From Selaginella tamariscina (lineage: Eukaryota; Streptophyta; Lycopodiopsida; Selaginellales; Selaginellaceae), in assembly GCA_003024785.1 (NCBI GenBank), contig PUQB01000298.1:62001-126000 (forward strand): DNA of 64,000 bases, written 5' to 3'. Positions 53,170 to 64,000 of this stretch are shown piece after piece. The first letter of the stretch is position 1, and each line of letters starts with the position of its first letter. The notes under the pieces were generated by a model. The model was not told the origin of the DNA, made no database searches, and worked only from the letters and a program-made list of their open reading frames with translations. Both the position numbers and the translations under genes were made by a program.

Positions 53170-54043
53170 GCAGAACTATGCTGTAATATAATACGACATA
53201 ACTATGTACACAACTAATGTATTCTCAAATGGAGAGTCTGATTTCAAAAAATGTCATAGTTATTGTTTTATTAATTCTTTGCTAATATATAGGTGAATGC
53301 GTTTAGAAAGATGGATAGTTCTCCACAGCACTTCATTGGAGCCTTTTCACAATCAACCGTGGTTGGAAAACTTCCGCTTGAACTGCCTGGAGCTCCGAGA
53401 AAATATAGAATCGACGTTTCTAGGCTTGACAAGCCTGAAACAGATGCTTCAATGCAATATTACCATCGGTGCGCATATATACACCTATACCATAATGAAG
53501 TATATAGTAAGATTAGATATGTTTGTATATATTATCAGTGTATGTTTATCTTTAGCTCTCTCTCTCTCTCTCTCTCTCTCGTATATATAGCATTCTCCTG
53601 TAGTTCATTGTATGTATATACACGCATACCACCACACACGATAGTCCTTGTACTAATATGGGAAATAATGTAACGGTATGAAAAACAGAAACAGTGTGCA
53701 AATAATATTCTCTTGAAGTATACGTGAAATCGATTTTGTACTTGTATAGTCATACATACATACACACGTATCTATATAATTGTTCTTCCATTAACAGGCA
53801 GACTTGACTATTGTTCTAACGATACTAAGTCATGTATATAGTTGGTATTGTAATTCATTGTCTTATCTATGATATTATCTGCTGATATTATAACGCACGC
53901 ACACACAAGGTATATGTGCATAATGTGCGTATGTGTTCATTCATTCACACTACTCCCCAGAACCCAGTTGCATAGAAGTAAGAGAAAATAAACAAGCTTG
54001 TATAGTATATGTAGTTGTGTGAGTATCTGATACTGTACCTTTT

Positions 54044-54120
<77 letters not shown>

Positions 54121-54295
54121 ATATATATATATATATCGCACGCACGCTGATATACACACATATTTATATAGATTTTGTTATATGTACAGGCAGAACCTGC
54201 TACACAATGTACCACAGGAGGATGCCATAAATCGCCTGTTCTATCTCACTAATGGAAACGGAACAGAGTTAAGAAAGCTCGTTCGTTACATCTGA
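50001..54295 (+). CDS. DAP3: Mitochondrial small-subunit ribosomal protein mS29 (DAP3)
   Basis: mS29/DAP3 is a GTP-binding protein of the mitochondrial small ribosomal subunit. Eight exons: 50001-50389, 50541-50618, 50794-51095, 51262-51471, 52086-52339, 53029-53115, 53293-53468, 54190-54295. The N-terminus is basic and arginine-rich (MGRLWRLARSMQEQR), as expected for mitochondrial import. Next come FYHSEPTELVEDNLFTGDRG and DVAKYYPEGFPRGMLHEFQM. The P-loop is LDGPAGCGKSFALAVIVQWA, followed by GWLVFYVPRAKEWTRGGYYY, YPVLIAVDE|YNSWFTFSEF (Walker B-like DE) and FIGAFSQSTVVGKLPLELPG. The C-terminus is NGNGTELRKLVRYI. Within exon 1, between the leader and FYHSEP, the frame changes once. A charged Ser/Glu/Lys/Arg-rich spacer (about residues 190-235) precedes the P-loop. 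The start at 50001 is the first ATG with an import-like leader. Confidence 0.92.
54040..54136. repeat. (CT)n(TA)n microsatellite in DAP3 intron 7
   Basis: About 35 uninterrupted CT units are followed by TA units, 50 bp before the last acceptor. Frames read through it are artefacts. Confidence 0.95.
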
Positions 54296-55071
54296 TACAA
54301 TGATACGACATGAATATCCTTCCCTGTTTGCAATAATGTTCTCAGGTTCGTATTCAACCTTGGCTGCATATATTAAAGCTCGTCCCACAATTCATTGCAC
54401 GTGGTCATGTTCTTTTTACACACATCAGTGTCATAGTGTTGAAACAATTTAATAGTATTTTACATAGTTAATATTTTATAGGTGTTGTGCATTGATTTGT
54501 GACACAAAGATTTCGTTAATTAATAGTTTAATGACACGAAGGCATGTTAAACAGGTCTGTCTATAAATCATATAGTTTTGTTTTTATTTATTTATGGAAA
54601 TGTGCAGGTTTGATGCTATTGAAGCCATGTGCACACGTCTTTGCCTTGCTGGTCAATTTTTGTCTCACTATATGAAAACCTGCAAGTAAGCTTTTAACTT
54701 ACACGTGCCTATATATGTAAACACACACACACACACCGTGTGCGTATTATTGTTTATAAGCACACATACAAAGAAACATCGTATGTGTGTATGTGTGTAT
54801 GTGTGCGCATAACTACCAAGGCCACAAACAAATAACACGTGCAATAAACATGGTGTAGTACCTTGTAGTACATTTACATGTGACTCTGGTAACATACGGA
54901 CTGTATATACTTGTAAGAATATGCATATGTCAGGAGTACATGAGATTCGTTGCGTGCATGTGTAAAACTACCACGCAAATAACATATATGACTTTGATAA
55001 TGTTTTTTTCATATATATTATATTTGCACGTTGTGTATTAGAAGTCCACGGGTGTATTTCTTTGATAATGA

Positions 55072-55107
<36 letters not shown>

Positions 55108-55595
55108 TACGTATGTCAAGTATGACTTTTGAGATACCTTCCGTGTTTTAGAAGTAAGATGTAGTGGGGAAGATGCTGAGAACGGTATGTGGCGGGTAGT
55201 TGTGTTGAACATTCTTTATTAAGTAATTAAATAATAAAACACTATACTTATCTTTGAATTATTTATACATTAGACTGGTGGTTTATGAAACTTAACGTGC
55301 ACAAACTATTTTAAAATAATGCGTTAATTAACCCAGAGTTTGTTTGTAGTAAACCTCAGGTAGAAACAAAATAGAAGGCACACTGATCTATTTGTCCTTT
55401 GTCTTCATTATAACAAACAATAACCATACTTAATTATAAAAATAAACTATTTATTAGTTTTTAATTATAGATATGTTTTTTTTAATGTTTTGCCTCTTTG
55501 TTCACAATGTTTCTTTGTCTCCCCATATTGACAGAAGCCATTGCACCGCATGCACACTCTTAAACGTCGCTCCCCCATTGGTGCATTCCAAAAGC

Positions 55596-55627
<32 letters not shown>

Positions 55628-56086
55628 GACAGTATATATGAGGAAAACAACAAGCATTCTGCTGTACTGGATAATATATCCTTTGAAAAGGTCGCTTTTC
55701 GAACGTCATACTAATGAGGTAATTTAATAGTTAATTAGATAGTTAATATTCAATGTGGGAGGATAAACATCAACATCGGTGTCTATTTAACTAGTAACTG
55801 TCTATATATATATATATATATATGACAACTAAACAAGGGCCAGCACGGAGGATTCGAACTTATCTACAATGTAAATCAATCTACGTGTATGGTTAACATA
55901 AACTTGAGGTTAGGGGTTAATTAAGCATCGTCCAATGAGCGCCCTAAGTCCTACCCGTCTCACCGGCCACAAGCCACGTCAAATAAATAAATAAATATAT
56001 ATATATATAATAAAAAATTGACCTATTTATAATAATAAAAGAGTGTTGTGAGTAAAGCTCTTCACATTCTCTTTAGGGTTTCAAGA
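54296..56086. other. Intergenic between DAP3 and GOGAT
   Basis: Contains the DAP3 3' flank, GT/CA and TA repeats (54720-54810, 55074-55108, 55597-55628, 55804-55824) and AT-rich DNA. A short open block near 54605-54690 (FDAIEAMCTRLCLAGQFLSH) could be a decayed exon but has no assigned family. The word GGATTCGAACTT at about 55851 resembles a tRNA T-arm only superficially. No gene is called. Confidence 0.45.
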
Positions 56087-56246
56087 GATGAATCAGTGAT
56101 TTTTCTTTTGTTTTTTCTTTTCAATTTCGATCTGAAGAAGAAATTTCATGGATTATGCAGTTTATGGGGATGAATCAGTGAAATTTATTTGATTTTTAAT
56201 TTGTTTTTCTTGTCAATTTTGATTTTAAGAAGAAATTTCATCAATT

Positions 56247-56252
<6 letters not shown>
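56087..56252 (+). repeat. Duplicated 5' leader block ahead of GOGAT
   Basis: Two imperfect direct copies (about 56087-56160 and 56169-56252) share GATGAATCAGTGA, a T-rich tract, AAGAAGAAATTTCAT and end ATTATGCAG. The second copy's ATG is the presumed GOGAT start codon. The end resembles a 3' splice site, so alternative acceptors or starts are possible. Confidence 0.75.

Positions 56253-64000
<7,748 letters not shown>

Noticed and set aside
55840-55870. tRNA-like word GGATTCGAACTT
   Set aside because: No T-stem pairing, anticodon arm or acceptor stem can be formed around it. At most it is a tRNA-derived SINE scrap.

Overview
The window is nuclear DNA of a land plant. It holds intron-rich genes with GT-AG introns, plant versions of NADH-GOGAT, TBCCD1, NOP56 and mitochondrial mS29/DAP3, two pentatricopeptide-repeat (PPR) genes, and Ty3 and Ty1/copia LTR fossils. 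Several introns are only about 50-60 nt. One PPR gene is cut by three short introns and built largely from 31-residue S-type repeats, and dinucleotide repeats sit just inside many splice donors. These traits suggest a seed-free plant, perhaps a lycophyte, but nothing in the sequence proves the species.

Layout. 1-4.7 kb: LTR and gag fossil, a copia fossil, then the exons of a truncated glyoxalase I gene. 4.9-5.8 kb: a single-exon kelch/F-box-associated-like gene (-). 6.6-9.8 kb: NOP56 (+) with a telo-box at its start. 10.4-15.3 kb: old Ty3 element (-). 16-20.1 kb: tandem pair of DUF604/GT31-like glycosyltransferase copies (+), the first decayed and the second open. 20.2-22.2 kb: PPR gene 1 (-). 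22.2-27.1 kb: a young Ty3 element of the same family as the 10-15 kb one, inserted about 76 bp upstream of the PPR gene 1 start codon. 27.8-31.5 kb: an unrecognised multi-exon gene (-). 32.6-35.0 kb: PPR gene 2 (-). 35.1-44.2 kb: a three-level nest of LTR elements beside a copia fragment. 45.0-45.5 kb: small DUF1348 (NTF2-like) gene (+). 46.3-49.3 kb: TBCCD1 (-), head-to-head with DAP3/mS29 (+, 50.0-54.3 kb). 56.2-64.0 kb: the first 27 exons of NADH-dependent glutamate synthase (+), running off the right edge.

The host genes do not form a pathway. They cover ribosome biogenesis (NOP56), mitochondrial translation (DAP3/mS29), probable organelle RNA processing (PPRs), Golgi glycosylation (GT31-like), centrosome/Golgi organisation (TBCCD1) and nitrogen assimilation (GOGAT).

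A recurring observation cuts across the annotation. Otherwise well conserved host genes are interrupted by single-base length changes, mostly one base missing from a short homopolymer (often G/C). NOP56, TBCCD1, GOGAT and both PPR genes show this while all their splice sites are kept. I read this as probable consensus error, not gene death, so those genes are annotated as CDS. I found no CRISPR array, rRNA or convincing tRNA, and no convincing previously undescribed system. The most notable items are the glycosyltransferase pair with a phase-compatible shared first exon, the nested elements with 37-bp arrays inside LTRs, the DUF1348 gene, and the unrecognised gene at 27.8-31.5 kb.
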